Positions 41,576 to 50,177 of a DNA stretch of 64,000 bases are shown here, piece by piece. The DNA comes from Nisaea sp. (GTDB taxonomy: Bacteria; Pseudomonadota; Alphaproteobacteria; Thalassobaculales; Thalassobaculaceae). Under the pieces are notes generated by a model. The model saw only the letters and a list, made by a program, of their open reading frames with translations. It was not told where the DNA came from and searched no databases. The DNA lies in assembly GCF_034670185.1 (NCBI RefSeq), contig NZ_JAXMNY010000001.1, forward strand, positions 434,001-498,000, given 5' to 3'. The position numbers and the translations under genes were made by a program. The first letter of the stretch is position 1; every line of letters starts with the position of its first letter.

Positions 41576-42373
41576 TTAGCCGGAAGATGTTTCGGCTGTT
41601 GTTTCGTCGCCACTGTCACTTTCCAGGGTGGCACCGATTTCGGCCTTCAGGGCGACGAAACGGGTATCGGTTCTGATGAGGGCAGCGCGCGGCCGGGGCA
41701 GGTCGATATGGACCTCCTGGAGAATGCGCCCCGGCCGGCCGCTCATCACAAGCACTCTGTCGGAGAGGAACACAGCTTCCTCGATATCGTGCGTTACCAG
41801 CAGAGCGGAGATGCCACGTTCCATCAGAAGCCCGGCCAGCCAGACCTGCATTTTTGCCCGGGTCTGCTGATCAAGTGCGCCGAAAGGCTCGTCCAGCAAC
41901 AACAGATCCGGTCCGCCCGCAAGAGTACGTGCCAATGCCGCCCGTTGCTGCATGCCACCGGAGAGGGCGGGTGGATAGAAGGTTTCGAATCCTTCCAGCC
42001 CCACCGCGTTTATCAGTTCCGCGGTCACATCCGATGCCTGGGGCCGGGAGAGTGACCGGAAACGGGTTCCGAACGCGATATTCCGTTCCACCGTGAGCCA
42101 AGGGAAAAGAGCGGGTTGCTGGAACACCATGCCCCGCCGCGGGCTCGGGCCGGTCACCGCCTCGCCATCGAACGCAATTTGACCGTCACGCAGCGTTATG
42201 AGGCCGGCCACCAGTCGCAGCAGCGTCGACTTCCCGCATCCCGATGGCCCAACAATCGTGAGGAACTCGCCATCCGACAGAGAGAAACCGGCTGGCCCAA
42301 CGGCATGCACCGCAGTTGCCGACGACATTGCACCAAACTGGTGCCGGACGTTCTCCAGAATAAGTTTCGTCAC
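41576..42373 (-). CDS. ABC transporter ATP-binding protein, nitrate/sulfonate/taurine type (orphan)
   Basis: This 265-residue ATPase has Walker A GPSGCGKST (about residues 42-50), Q-loop VFQQPALFPWLTV, signature LSGGMQQR, Walker B LLLLDEPFGALD and the H-loop THDIEEAVFLSDR. The PWLTV and FGALD forms match the SsuB/TauB/NrtD group. No permease or binding protein is nearby, so it must partner with subunits elsewhere. The start is a GTG at 42373. Proximity to sulfite genes hints at sulfonate uptake. Confidence 0.88.
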   Translation of the reverse strand: MTKLILENVRHQFGAMSSATAVHAVGPAGFSLSDGEFLTIVGPSGCGKSTLLRLVAGLITLRDGQIAFDGEAVTGPSPRRGMVFQQPALFPWLTVERNIAFGTRFRSLSRPQASDVTAELINAVGLEGFETFYPPALSGGMQQRAALARTLAGGPDLLLLDEPFGALDQQTRAKMQVWLAGLLMERGISALLVTHDIEEAVFLSDRVLVMSGRPGRILQEVHIDLPRPRAALIRTDTRFVALKAEIGATLESDSGDETTAETSSG

Positions 42374-42560
42374 GATGATCGACCCGTCCTTTTGGATTGG
42401 TACTCTGCCAGAGAATGCTTTATTCGAAATCGACCGTTAACCGGTTGTGGAAAAATAATGCCTCCGGTGTACGTTTTCGCACAGACTACGTTTCAAATAT
42501 GAAATGGAGTGCGTATCATTGGTTGAACGTTCGGCGTTCGTGCCGGAGGAGTCCTGAACC

Positions 42561-42917
42561 ATGTTGAACGCGATCCTGAAGGCCATAGGCCTTTCCTCGA
42601 AAGATGAAAGACGCCAGTTCGAACGCTATCCTGTTACCTCGCCAATTGAGGTGACGGTGGCCGGCAAGGCGCACAATTGCATCATTGATAATGTTTCGGT
42701 CGGCGGTCTCCGGCTGGAACCGCCGGTGGATGCGGAACCCGGCGCCGATTTGACGATCAAGCATCCCGAGTCCGGACTCAATCTGACCGGCCAGCTGATC
42801 GGCAACGATACCGACGGTTCGCGAATCAGCTTCAAGTCATCGGAGGCTGGGGCGGTGGTGTCTGTCTGGCTCCGGATGATGCACGAGCAACTGAGCGAGG
42901 AATCGCGCCCGGAGTGA
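42561..42917 (+). CDS. PilZ domain protein
   Basis: This 118-residue protein has the c-di-GMP binding RxxxR motif in RRQFERYPV (near residue 19) and the second motif DNVSVGGLRLEPP (near residue 43), both needed for ligand binding. There is no membrane segment or fused domain. Single-domain PilZ proteins relay c-di-GMP signals to motility or polysaccharide machinery. A GGAGGAG site lies before the ATG. Its neighbours are glycosyltransferases. Confidence 0.9.
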   Translation: MLNAILKAIGLSSKDERRQFERYPVTSPIEVTVAGKAHNCIIDNVSVGGLRLEPPVDAEPGADLTIKHPESGLNLTGQLIGNDTDGSRISFKSSEAGAVVSVWLRMMHEQLSEESRPE

Positions 42918-42970
42918 GCGCTTGCGATCCCGGTTCAGCCTGCCAATCGAAGCCTCGCCGCAGCGGATGC

Positions 42971-43990
42971 CTAGTCTGCTGCGAGAGTTGAGACGATCCT
43001 GTCGGCAACCCTGTCCGGGCTGATATCCGCCATACGATCGGTGCCGTAGCTCAATTCACCGAACGGCATGATGGCATCGATCCTGGTATCTTCCATCATC
43101 GGCGGGGAGCCGCCGAACAGGCCGACAGACCGGATTCCTGTCGCGGCGGCCAGATTGAGGGCCCCGGTGTCGTTACCAACCGCGATGTCCGTTACTGCAA
43201 TGACGGCAGCGGTTTCCAGAATCGGCTGGGTCACCATGGGAACCATCCAGTTCGGCCGCCCGAAGCGGGTGTGCAGGCGGTCCGCAAGATCAGATTCGCC
43301 CGACCCGCCGATCAGGAAAATGCTGCCGCCGGTTTCCCGGTGCAGGCGGTCGGCGAGGGCTCCGAAGTTTTCGGCACCCCATTGTTTGAAGGGCTCGCTG
43401 GCGCCGATGACGAAACTGATCCACGGGCGGGGCAGGTCGGCAAACCGACGCATGTTCTCCTCACGCATGGCCTCCGGGACAGGGAGGTTGGGCATCGATT
43501 CCAGCTTCGGCACGGAATGGTTCAGCAGGAGCTGGTTCGCTTTTTCGATGGCCGTAAATTTTCGGGCCTGGCGTGAAAGGCTGTGTTGTGATGTCAGAAA
43601 CGCATCCTGCCAGCCGATGCCGTACCCGATCCGCTCGCCGATCCCGGCACGCCAGGTCGCAAGCCCGTAGCGGGCTGAAGCGTGCAGGATCCAAACGGTC
43701 TCGAATCCGTAGGGTTTGAGCGCGGCACCGAGACGGAAGCCACCGAAAATCCCGCGGTCCCGCTCGTCATCGAGCCACAATACATCCCGTACACAGTCCA
43801 TCTGCTGGAACAGAGAATCCGCCAGAGAGCGTTTCTTGGTCAGCAGAGTGACCGTTTTTTCCTTGGTTTGCGCGGCAATGCTTTTCAGGTGCGGCAAAAG
43901 CCAGATTGCATCGCCGATGCCTGGCAGCGGCTGGATGACGAGCGTGCCGCCGATATGGCGTGGGTTCACTCCGGCGTTTTCAGCTTCCAC
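42971..43990 (-). CDS. Glycosyltransferase family 9 (heptosyltransferase-like)
   Basis: The 339-residue GT9 protein has LVIQPLPGIGDAIWLLPHLKSI at the N-terminus. The C-terminal ADP-sugar-binding region includes ISFVIGASEPFKQWGAENFGALADRL and IAVTDIAVGNDTGALNLAAATG, matching LPS heptosyltransferases. The start is a GTG at 43990 with a GGGAG site, or a GTG at 43969. It is divergent from the next glycosyltransferase with a 90-bp gap. The acceptor is unknown; LPS core is the default assumption. Confidence 0.88.
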   Translation of the reverse strand: MEAENAGVNPRHIGGTLVIQPLPGIGDAIWLLPHLKSIAAQTKEKTVTLLTKKRSLADSLFQQMDCVRDVLWLDDERDRGIFGGFRLGAALKPYGFETVWILHASARYGLATWRAGIGERIGYGIGWQDAFLTSQHSLSRQARKFTAIEKANQLLLNHSVPKLESMPNLPVPEAMREENMRRFADLPRPWISFVIGASEPFKQWGAENFGALADRLHRETGGSIFLIGGSGESDLADRLHTRFGRPNWMVPMVTQPILETAAVIAVTDIAVGNDTGALNLAAATGIRSVGLFGGSPPMMEDTRIDAIMPFGELSYGTDRMADISPDRVADRIVSTLAAD

Positions 43991-44080
43991 GTCTCACGGC
44001 TCCCGAAGTGGCTGCGCTTGCGGTCAGGTCCCGGCTACACCACAATGCGCCTCGTTGTCACAAGCTTTTCCGATATTTGA

Positions 44081-45118
44081 ATGATCCGTCTTTATCAGAC
44101 CATGGCAGGGGCGCGCCACGGCGGCGCCGAAGTGTTTTTCGAACGGCTGGTCTCTGCCATGGCGAAGCCTGAGCGCGGGGCGGTTGTGACGCAGCGCGTG
44201 GCGATCCGCCGGGATGAGCGGCGTGCCGGCATTTTGCGTTCGGCGGGTGTCGATTTCACCGAACTGGGCTTTGGCGGCGCGCTCGACTTTCTGACGCCCT
44301 GGCAGTTGCGAAAGGACATCCGGGCTTTCGCGCCCGATGTCGTGCTGGCCTGGATGAACCGTGCGGCGTCGAAAACGCCGCCGGGCGATTATATCCGCGC
44401 CGGCCGGATCGGCGGTTATTACGACATCAAATATTATCGTGGCTTCGATCACCTGATCTGTAATGCGCCGGGGCTGATCGATCATGTGACGGGGCAGGGC
44501 TGGTCATCGGAGCGGGCGCACTACCTGCCTAATTTTGTCGATGCCGCGCCGGGGCAGGTTCTGGACCGTAACGTATTCGGGACGCCGAAGGATGCGCCGC
44601 TGTTGCTGGCGCTGGGCCGGTTGCACCGGAACAAGGCCTTTGACGTTCTCATTCGCGCTCTCGCCAAGGTGCCGGATGCATATCTCTGGATCGCGGGAAC
44701 CGGACCGGAAGAGGGGGCATTGAAGGCGCTTGCGATGGAGATCGGGGTCGCGCCGCGCGTTGTCTTTCTTGGATGGCGTGACGATACGGCGGATCTGCTG
44801 GCCACTGCGGATCTTCTGGTCTGTTCCAGCCGGGTCGAGGGGCTTGGCAATGTCGTTATCGAAGCCTGGGCGCGTGACCGCCCCGTGGTGGCCGCCCGGA
44901 GTGAAGGTCCGATGCACCTGATCCGAGATGGCGAAACCGGTTTGCTGGCGGACCTTGAGGATGCGGAAGGGTTGGCGGCGCAGCTGAAAGCGGTGATTGC
45001 CGACAAGGCGCTGGCCGCGTCACTGGTTGCCGCTGGGCGTGCCGAATATGAAGCCAAATTCAGCGAGGACACGGTAGTGCGCCAGTATCTGGAGCTGCTC
45101 TCGTCTTTCCGGCGTTAG
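44081..45118 (+). CDS. Glycosyltransferase family 4 (GT-B fold)
   Basis: This 345-residue protein has a typical retaining GT4 C-terminal domain: LLLALGRLHRNKAFDVLIRAL, LWIAGTGPEEGALKALA, VFLGWRDDTADLLATADLLV and CSSRVEGLGNVVIEAWARDRPVVA with the nucleotide-sugar glutamates. The N-terminal acceptor domain begins IRLYQTMAGARHGGAEVFFERL. It is likely part of LPS or another surface glycan pathway with the neighbouring GT9. It converges on the RpiR gene with an 11-bp gap. Confidence 0.9.
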   Translation: MIRLYQTMAGARHGGAEVFFERLVSAMAKPERGAVVTQRVAIRRDERRAGILRSAGVDFTELGFGGALDFLTPWQLRKDIRAFAPDVVLAWMNRAASKTPPGDYIRAGRIGGYYDIKYYRGFDHLICNAPGLIDHVTGQGWSSERAHYLPNFVDAAPGQVLDRNVFGTPKDAPLLLALGRLHRNKAFDVLIRALAKVPDAYLWIAGTGPEEGALKALAMEIGVAPRVVFLGWRDDTADLLATADLLVCSSRVEGLGNVVIEAWARDRPVVAARSEGPMHLIRDGETGLLADLEDAEGLAAQLKAVIADKALAASLVAAGRAEYEAKFSEDTVVRQYLELLSSFRR

Positions 45119-45129
45119 CACGGGCTACT

Positions 45130-46005
45130 TCAGGTAAATTTTCGGAACAGCTTCGTCCTGTCGAACAGTTGCTCAAGAGTTTTCATCCTGTCCCGGGTTT
45201 CTTCCCAGCGTTCTGTCTCCACCGCCGCGATCAGCGCTTCCAGAATGAACATGATGACGACCGAGCTGTCCCAGGCCGACGGTGCTTCGATACGGGCGCG
45301 GAAACCGTGGCTGGCATGTTTCGCGGCGGGCGAACCCCACTGATCCGTAAATAGCACGAGTTGGGCTCCCTGTTCGGTCGCCATCTCGGCGAGCCGGTGG
45401 ATGTCATGCTCGTAGCGCCGGATGTCGAACGCTACCAGTACATCGCCTTCCGTCATGTTCAGAACGTAGTGTGGCCAGGTGTTTGAGTTCGCCGGGATCA
45501 GCGTCACCCGGTCGCGAATAACCTGCATGTGGGTGAATAGATAATCGGCCATGGAGCGGCTGATGCGGCCGCCGACGACGTAGATATTGCGGGACGGATC
45601 GGAAAGCAGATCAACCACCGCATCGAAATCCTCGAGATCCAGTTGCTGCAGCGTCTGGCGCAGGTTGTCCGTCACCGCGTCGGCAAAGCGGTTCAGGATA
45701 TGGGTGTCGGGCGCGTTCGCTGCCCAGTTATCGTGCTTGGTTATGGGGTTGGAGAGCGTTGCTTCCAGTTCTGTCCGGAGTGCTGTCTGCAGTTCAGGAA
45801 AGCCGCCATATCCCAGCTTCCGGGCCATCCGGGCCACAGTGGGAGCGGAGACTTCGGCGGTCTCCGCCAGTGCCGTGATCGTCCCAAGTCCGGAGACCGG
45901 ATAGTTTTCCAGAATCACATTGCTCAGTTTCCGCTCCGCATGCGTAAGCGTTTCAAACAGGCGGCTGATGCGTTCCGCGACGGTCCCTGCTGAGGTTTCC
46001 GACAC
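45130..46005 (-). CDS. MurR/RpiR family transcriptional regulator
   Basis: This 291-residue regulator has an N-terminal helix-turn-helix (LTHAERKLSNVILENY, ETAEVSAPTVARMARKLGYGGF) and a C-terminal SIS sugar-phosphate-type domain (NIYVVGGRISRSMADYLFTHMQ). The start is a GTG at 46005 with GGGAGG 5 bases upstream. It is divergent from the catabolic operon starting at 46155. The region between carries repeated TCTGAA half-sites, so it most likely represses that operon until a pathway intermediate binds the SIS domain. Confidence 0.92.
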   Translation of the reverse strand: MSETSAGTVAERISRLFETLTHAERKLSNVILENYPVSGLGTITALAETAEVSAPTVARMARKLGYGGFPELQTALRTELEATLSNPITKHDNWAANAPDTHILNRFADAVTDNLRQTLQQLDLEDFDAVVDLLSDPSRNIYVVGGRISRSMADYLFTHMQVIRDRVTLIPANSNTWPHYVLNMTEGDVLVAFDIRRYEHDIHRLAEMATEQGAQLVLFTDQWGSPAAKHASHGFRARIEAPSAWDSSVVIMFILEALIAAVETERWEETRDRMKTLEQLFDRTKLFRKFT

Positions 46006-46043
46006 TCGATCCTCCCGGTCAGCGCTTTGGCGCCGCTCTTTGC

Positions 46044-46094
46044 TCTGAAAATAATGCTACATTCTGAATTTCAGAGAAGAAGAATTTTCAGAAT
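46044..46094. promoter_or_regulatory. Candidate RpiR operator (four TCTGAA half-sites)
   Basis: TCTGAA occurs at 46044 and 46063, and its complement TTCAGA at 46070 and 46087. The central pair makes a perfect 13-bp palindrome (46063-46075), and ATTCTGAA/TTCAGAAT form a perfect 8-bp inverted repeat (46061-46068, 46087-46094). The array sits in the divergent gap between the regulator and its presumed target operon. Confidence 0.6.
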
Positions 46095-46154
46095 TAATCT
46101 TGACTGCCTGATCAAAACTGAAAAGATGCCCGCAAGAGGCAGGGGAGAATACGA

Positions 46155-46979
46155 GTGGCGACGATGGCTCAGCCGCAATCCGGGGTGCCCGTTTGGGGCG
46201 ACCCGGTGCGGGTCACCAATGAGAACGGCCTCGGGCCGGCCATCGTTGTTTGCGAACACGCCTCGAATTTCATTCCTCCTCATTTGAACGATCTCGGTCT
46301 CGAAGCGGATGTCCGCGAAAGTCATGTGGCCTGGGACCCGGGTGCCCTGGCTGTAGCGAGCACTATCGCGACGACGCTGGATTGCCCGCTGGTGGCGGCC
46401 TCTATTTCCCGGCTGGTCTATGACTGCAATCGTCCGCCGAGTGCCGAGAGTGCCATGCCTGCGGTCAGCGAGATCTTCCCGATCCCGAGCAATCAGGACC
46501 TTTCGGATGCAGCACGGTCGGAGCGGGTGGATCGGATCTATAACCCTTTCCATGCTGCGGTCAGCGCCGTCATCGAGCGGCGACTTGAGGCTGGTACCGA
46601 GCCTGCCATCGTCACCATTCATTCCTTTACGCCGACCTATCACGGTGTCAGGCGCCCGTTCGAAATAGGCATCCTGCATGACGAGGACTCCCGGCTTGCG
46701 GATGCCATGCTCGACAGGGCGGAGGTTTTCAATGGTCTGGATGTGCGACGGAACGAGCCTTACGGTCCGGTGGACGGGGTAACACACACATTGCGGCGGC
46801 ATGCACTGCCGCGCGGCCTGCTCAATGTGATGATCGAAATCCGCAATGATGTGATCCGCCAGCCGTCCGAGCAGACGGCGATGGCACAGGTTTTTTCGGA
46901 CGTAATCGGGGACGCGATCAGCCGCTGCACCGGATCCGACCGGCCTTCCGCCGGTAATTCAGTCCTTCACAAGGCGTAA
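46155..46979 (+). CDS. N-formylglutamate amidohydrolase-family enzyme
   Basis: This 274-residue zinc-dependent amidohydrolase of the HutG2/FGase family has PAIVVCEHASNFIPPHLNDLGL, HVAWDPGALAVA, LVYDCNRPPSAESAMP and VTIHSFTPTYHGVRRPFEIGIL, with the His and Glu metal ligands expected for the fold. The GTG at 46155 has a GGGGAG site 7 bases upstream and is preferred over the ATG at 46164. No other histidine-degradation gene is nearby. Its substrate here may therefore be another N-acyl or gamma-glutamyl amide. Confidence 0.88.
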   Translation: MATMAQPQSGVPVWGDPVRVTNENGLGPAIVVCEHASNFIPPHLNDLGLEADVRESHVAWDPGALAVASTIATTLDCPLVAASISRLVYDCNRPPSAESAMPAVSEIFPIPSNQDLSDAARSERVDRIYNPFHAAVSAVIERRLEAGTEPAIVTIHSFTPTYHGVRRPFEIGILHDEDSRLADAMLDRAEVFNGLDVRRNEPYGPVDGVTHTLRRHALPRGLLNVMIEIRNDVIRQPSEQTAMAQVFSDVIGDAISRCTGSDRPSAGNSVLHKA

Positions 46980-46989
46980 GAGGTCGAGG

Positions 46990-47496
46990 ATGCTGAAAGC
47001 GATACGGCTCTATGTCAGATATGTCGAGAAGGTGAACCGGGCTATCGGCCGGTGCGCGATGTATCTGATCTTCGCGATGCTGGGCGTGTTGCTCTATTCG
47101 TCCTTCTCGAAGACCGTGTTTCTGCCGGCGCATTGGACTCTTGAGACGGCCCAGTTCCTGATGGTGGCCTACTACCTGCTGGGCGGGAGCTATTCCATGC
47201 AGCTCGGCGATCATGTGCGCATGGATCTGCTCTATACGAGTTGGAAGCCACGCACCCGGTCCCTGGTCGACTCGATTACCGTGCTGTTCCTGATTTTCTA
47301 TCTCTGCCTGCTGCTCTATGGCGGCTACTCCTCGACATCCTACGCAATCCAGTATGGCGAGCAGAGCTATTCCGCCTGGGCGCCTTATATGGCGCCGGTC
47401 AAAGTCGTCATGACCTTTGGCGTCTTCATGATGCTGTTGCAGGCGCTGGCGACACTCTTCAAGGACATTGCCGCTGCACGCGGGGAGGAGCTCTGA
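46990..47496 (+). CDS. TRAP transporter small permease (DctQ), second system
   Basis: This 168-residue protein has four membrane helices and the family pattern MYLIFAMLGVLLYSSFSKTVF, FLMVAYYLLGGSYSMQLGDHVRMDLLY. It lies 10 bp after the amidohydrolase, and its stop overlaps the DctM start (TGATG), so the three genes are translationally linked. The sequence differs clearly from the first DctQ in the window. Confidence 0.92.
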   Translation: MLKAIRLYVRYVEKVNRAIGRCAMYLIFAMLGVLLYSSFSKTVFLPAHWTLETAQFLMVAYYLLGGSYSMQLGDHVRMDLLYTSWKPRTRSLVDSITVLFLIFYLCLLLYGGYSSTSYAIQYGEQSYSAWAPYMAPVKVVMTFGVFMMLLQALATLFKDIAAARGEEL

Positions 47497-48821
47497 TGAG
47501 CTATGAGCTGATCGCCCTCCTGATGTTCTCTTCGATGATGCTGCTGCTCCTGACGGGGCAGCGGGTCTTCGGGGCCATCGGTTTCGTCGCTTCCGCCGCC
47601 GCTCTCCTGATGTGGGGCGACGGGGGCTCGGAAATGGCCTTCAGCGCGGCCATGAAACTAATGAAATGGTATCCGCTGCTGACCCTGCCGCTGTTCGTCT
47701 ATATGGGCTACATGCTGTCGGAATCGCGGATTGCCGACGATCTCTACCGCATGTTCCATGTCTGGATGGGGCCGCTCAACGGCGGTCTCGCTATCGGCAC
47801 CATTCTGCTGATGGTCGCGGTCTCCGCCATGAATGGTCTCAGCGTCGCTGGCATGGCGATCGGGGCCAGCATTGCACTGCCCGAATTGCTTCGGCGAGGT
47901 TACGACAAGATCATGGTGACGGGGGTGATTCAGGCCGGCAGTTCGCTCGGCATTCTGGTGCCGCCAAGTGTCGTGCTCGTGCTCTACGGCATGATCGCCC
48001 GTCAGCCGGTCAGTCAGCTCTGGCTCGCCGGCGCTCTCCCGGGCCTGATGATGGCCGGCATGTTCATCGCCTATATCGTCATCCGCTGCTGGATCCAGCC
48101 GGATCTCGGCCCGTCCCTCAGCAAGGAGGAGCGCGAGGAGATCAGCTGGGCGGAGAAATTCCGGCTGCTGCAGGCAGGCATCCTGCCGCTGTTTATCTTC
48201 TTCTCCATGACCGGCCTGTTCCTGATGGGTGTGACATCCCTGGTCGAGAGCGCGGCTGTCGGTGCCACTGCTGCCACCCTTGCGGCCTTGGTGAAGCGCC
48301 GTCTGACCGCGCATGTCATGGAAGAAACCCTGCGCAAGACGCTTGGTATCAGCTGCATGTTCATGTGGATTATCCTGGCCGCGCTCTGCTTCGGCTCGGT
48401 GTTCGACGGTCTGGGCGCTGTGAAAGCCATCGAAGGCTTCTTTATCGGCAAGCTCGGACTCAGCCCGTGGGAAGTCCTGATCCTGATGCAGCTTTCCTTC
48501 ATCCTGATGGGCATGTTTCTCGACGACACCGCGATGCTGGTCATCGTCGCGCCGCTCTATGTGCCGCTGGTGAAGCTGCTGGGTTTCGATCTGGTCTGGT
48601 ACGGCGTGCTCTACACGATCACCTGCCAGATCGCCTATATGACGCCGCCTTTCGGCTACAATCTCTTCCTGATGCGCGCCATGGCGCCGCCGGAGGTCAC
48701 GCTGTCGGACATCTACCGGTCCATCGGCCCCTTTGTGCTGGTCATGACATTGGCGCTCATTCTGGTCATGATCTTCCCTGAGATCGCGCTTTGGTTGCCG
48801 AAGACCTTCTATGGTCGTTAG
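47496..48821 (+). CDS. TRAP transporter large permease (DctM), second system
   Basis: The ATG at 47496 overlaps the dctQ stop and gives 441 residues (MSYELIALLMFSSMMLLLLTG); an in-frame extension back to 47241 only reads through dctQ in another frame. About twelve membrane helices are present, with SLGILVPPSVVLVLYGMIA, FMWIILAALCFGSVF and AYMTPPFGYNLFLMRAM. The GYNLFLMR and VPPSVV variants place it among TRAP permeases for mannitol-, sialate- or amino-compound-type substrates rather than classic DctM; the substrate is not determined. Confidence 0.94.
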   Translation: MSYELIALLMFSSMMLLLLTGQRVFGAIGFVASAAALLMWGDGGSEMAFSAAMKLMKWYPLLTLPLFVYMGYMLSESRIADDLYRMFHVWMGPLNGGLAIGTILLMVAVSAMNGLSVAGMAIGASIALPELLRRGYDKIMVTGVIQAGSSLGILVPPSVVLVLYGMIARQPVSQLWLAGALPGLMMAGMFIAYIVIRCWIQPDLGPSLSKEEREEISWAEKFRLLQAGILPLFIFFSMTGLFLMGVTSLVESAAVGATAATLAALVKRRLTAHVMEETLRKTLGISCMFMWIILAALCFGSVFDGLGAVKAIEGFFIGKLGLSPWEVLILMQLSFILMGMFLDDTAMLVIVAPLYVPLVKLLGFDLVWYGVLYTITCQIAYMTPPFGYNLFLMRAMAPPEVTLSDIYRSIGPFVLVMTLALILVMIFPEIALWLPKTFYGR

Positions 48822-48964
48822 CAGCCGGATGGCGATGCAAAATAAAATATAGCGGGGAAGGAAGGCGCGACGCGCCACAACAGGGAGATGCGACGGTTGG
48901 TTTCAGCGGTCGCATCGGGGCAACAGGTTCGATTGAACCACCATCGAAGAGGGAGATTGGTGAG

Positions 48965-50020
48965 ATGAAGAACAGACGTGATTTTCTGAAGACGGCTGCC
49001 GTCGCGACGGCGGGGGCCGGCGCCACGACACTGAGCGCACCTTATGTTCAGGCTGCTACCAACAAGAAGATCAAGTGGCGCCTGCAGACCTATGCAGGCC
49101 CGGCCCTTGCCGAGCATGTGATCAAGCCGTCCATCGACGCTTTCAACAAGGTCGCCAACGGCGAGATGGAAATCGAGCTTTACTTCGCCGACCAGCTGGT
49201 CCCGACGGGCGAGCTTTTCCGTGCCATGCAGCGCGGTACCATCGACGCGGTGCAGAGCGATGACGATTCCATCGCGGCTCCGGTCGATATCTCGGTGTTC
49301 GGGGGTTATTTCCCGTTCGCCACCCGCTACAGCCTCGACGTGCCGGTGCTGTTCGAGCAGTACGGCCTGAAGGAGATCTGGGAAGAAGCCTATGGCGAGG
49401 TCGACGGTGTGACCTGGCTCAGCGCCGGCGCCTGGGATCCTTGCCACTTCAACACGGTCGATCCGATCAACAAGCTGGACGATCTGAAGGGCAAGCGGAT
49501 CTTCACCTTCCCGACCGCTGGCAAGTTCCTGTCCCGCTTCGGCGTGGTGCCGGTCACCCTGCCGTGGGAAGACATCGAGGTCGCGGTGCAGACCGGCGAG
49601 CTCGACGGTATTGCCTGGTCCGGCATCACCGAGGATTACACCGTCGGCTGGGCGGATGTGACCAACTACTTCCTGACCAACAACATCTCAGGCGCCTGGT
49701 GCGGTTCCTATTTCGCCAATTCCGAACGCTGGGACGAGCTGCCAGAGCATCTGAAGACGCTGTTCCGTCTTTGCATGGACAGCTCGCACTATTACCGCCA
49801 GCACTGGTATTGGGGCGGCGAAGCCAAGCTGCGTGTCCATGGCACCAAGCTGAAGCTGACCTCTATCGACGACGCCGAGTGGAAGACCGTCGAGAACGAG
49901 GCCGAGAAGTTCTGGGAGGAAATTGCCGACCGGACGCCGCGCACCAGGAAGGTCGTCGAGATCTTCAAACAATATGCGGCGGATATGAAGAAGGCGGGCA
50001 AGCCGTACCGCTATAGCTAA
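48965..50020 (+). CDS. TRAP substrate-binding protein with twin-arginine signal, second system
   Basis: The ATG at 48965 has a GAGGGAG site and gives 351 residues beginning MKNRRDFLKTAAVATAGAGA, a twin-arginine (Tat) signal cleaved near VQA. The mature protein has WRLQTYAGPALAEHVIKPSI, ELYFADQLVPTGELFRAMQRG, and the ligand-region segments GKRIFTFPTAGKFLSRFG and GELDGIAWSGITEDYTVGW. Export in folded form is known for several TRAP binding proteins. A hairpin (50027-50043) follows the stop. Confidence 0.93.
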   Translation: MKNRRDFLKTAAVATAGAGATTLSAPYVQAATNKKIKWRLQTYAGPALAEHVIKPSIDAFNKVANGEMEIELYFADQLVPTGELFRAMQRGTIDAVQSDDDSIAAPVDISVFGGYFPFATRYSLDVPVLFEQYGLKEIWEEAYGEVDGVTWLSAGAWDPCHFNTVDPINKLDDLKGKRIFTFPTAGKFLSRFGVVPVTLPWEDIEVAVQTGELDGIAWSGITEDYTVGWADVTNYFLTNNISGAWCGSYFANSERWDELPEHLKTLFRLCMDSSHYYRQHWYWGGEAKLRVHGTKLKLTSIDDAEWKTVENEAEKFWEEIADRTPRTRKVVEIFKQYAADMKKAGKPYRYS

Positions 50021-50026
50021 GACCTG

Positions 50027-50043
50027 ACTCCCTTTTCGGGAGT
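50027..50043 (+). other. Short hairpin after the TRAP binding-protein gene
   Basis: A 6-bp stem (ACTCCC and GGGAGT) with a TTTTC loop lies 7 bp past the stop. There is no T-run. It could protect the 3' end of the abundant binding-protein message or reduce read-through into the ligase gene. Confidence 0.4.
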
Positions 50044-50177
50044 TACGAATACCGGCCGCCTGATGCCCTGGAAAGGGAAGACGGCGGCCGGATCTCGTCC
50101 CGGGCCTTCGGGTCCGGACGCTGATACATGACACTCAACGGGGGCAGCCCCGAACACAGGAATGATGGGTTATCGGC

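Noticed and set aside
47241..47495. N-terminal extension of the second TRAP large permease
   Set aside because: It overlaps the dctQ frame; the TGATG junction at 47494-47498 gives a coupled start at 47496 with a typical DctM N-terminus.
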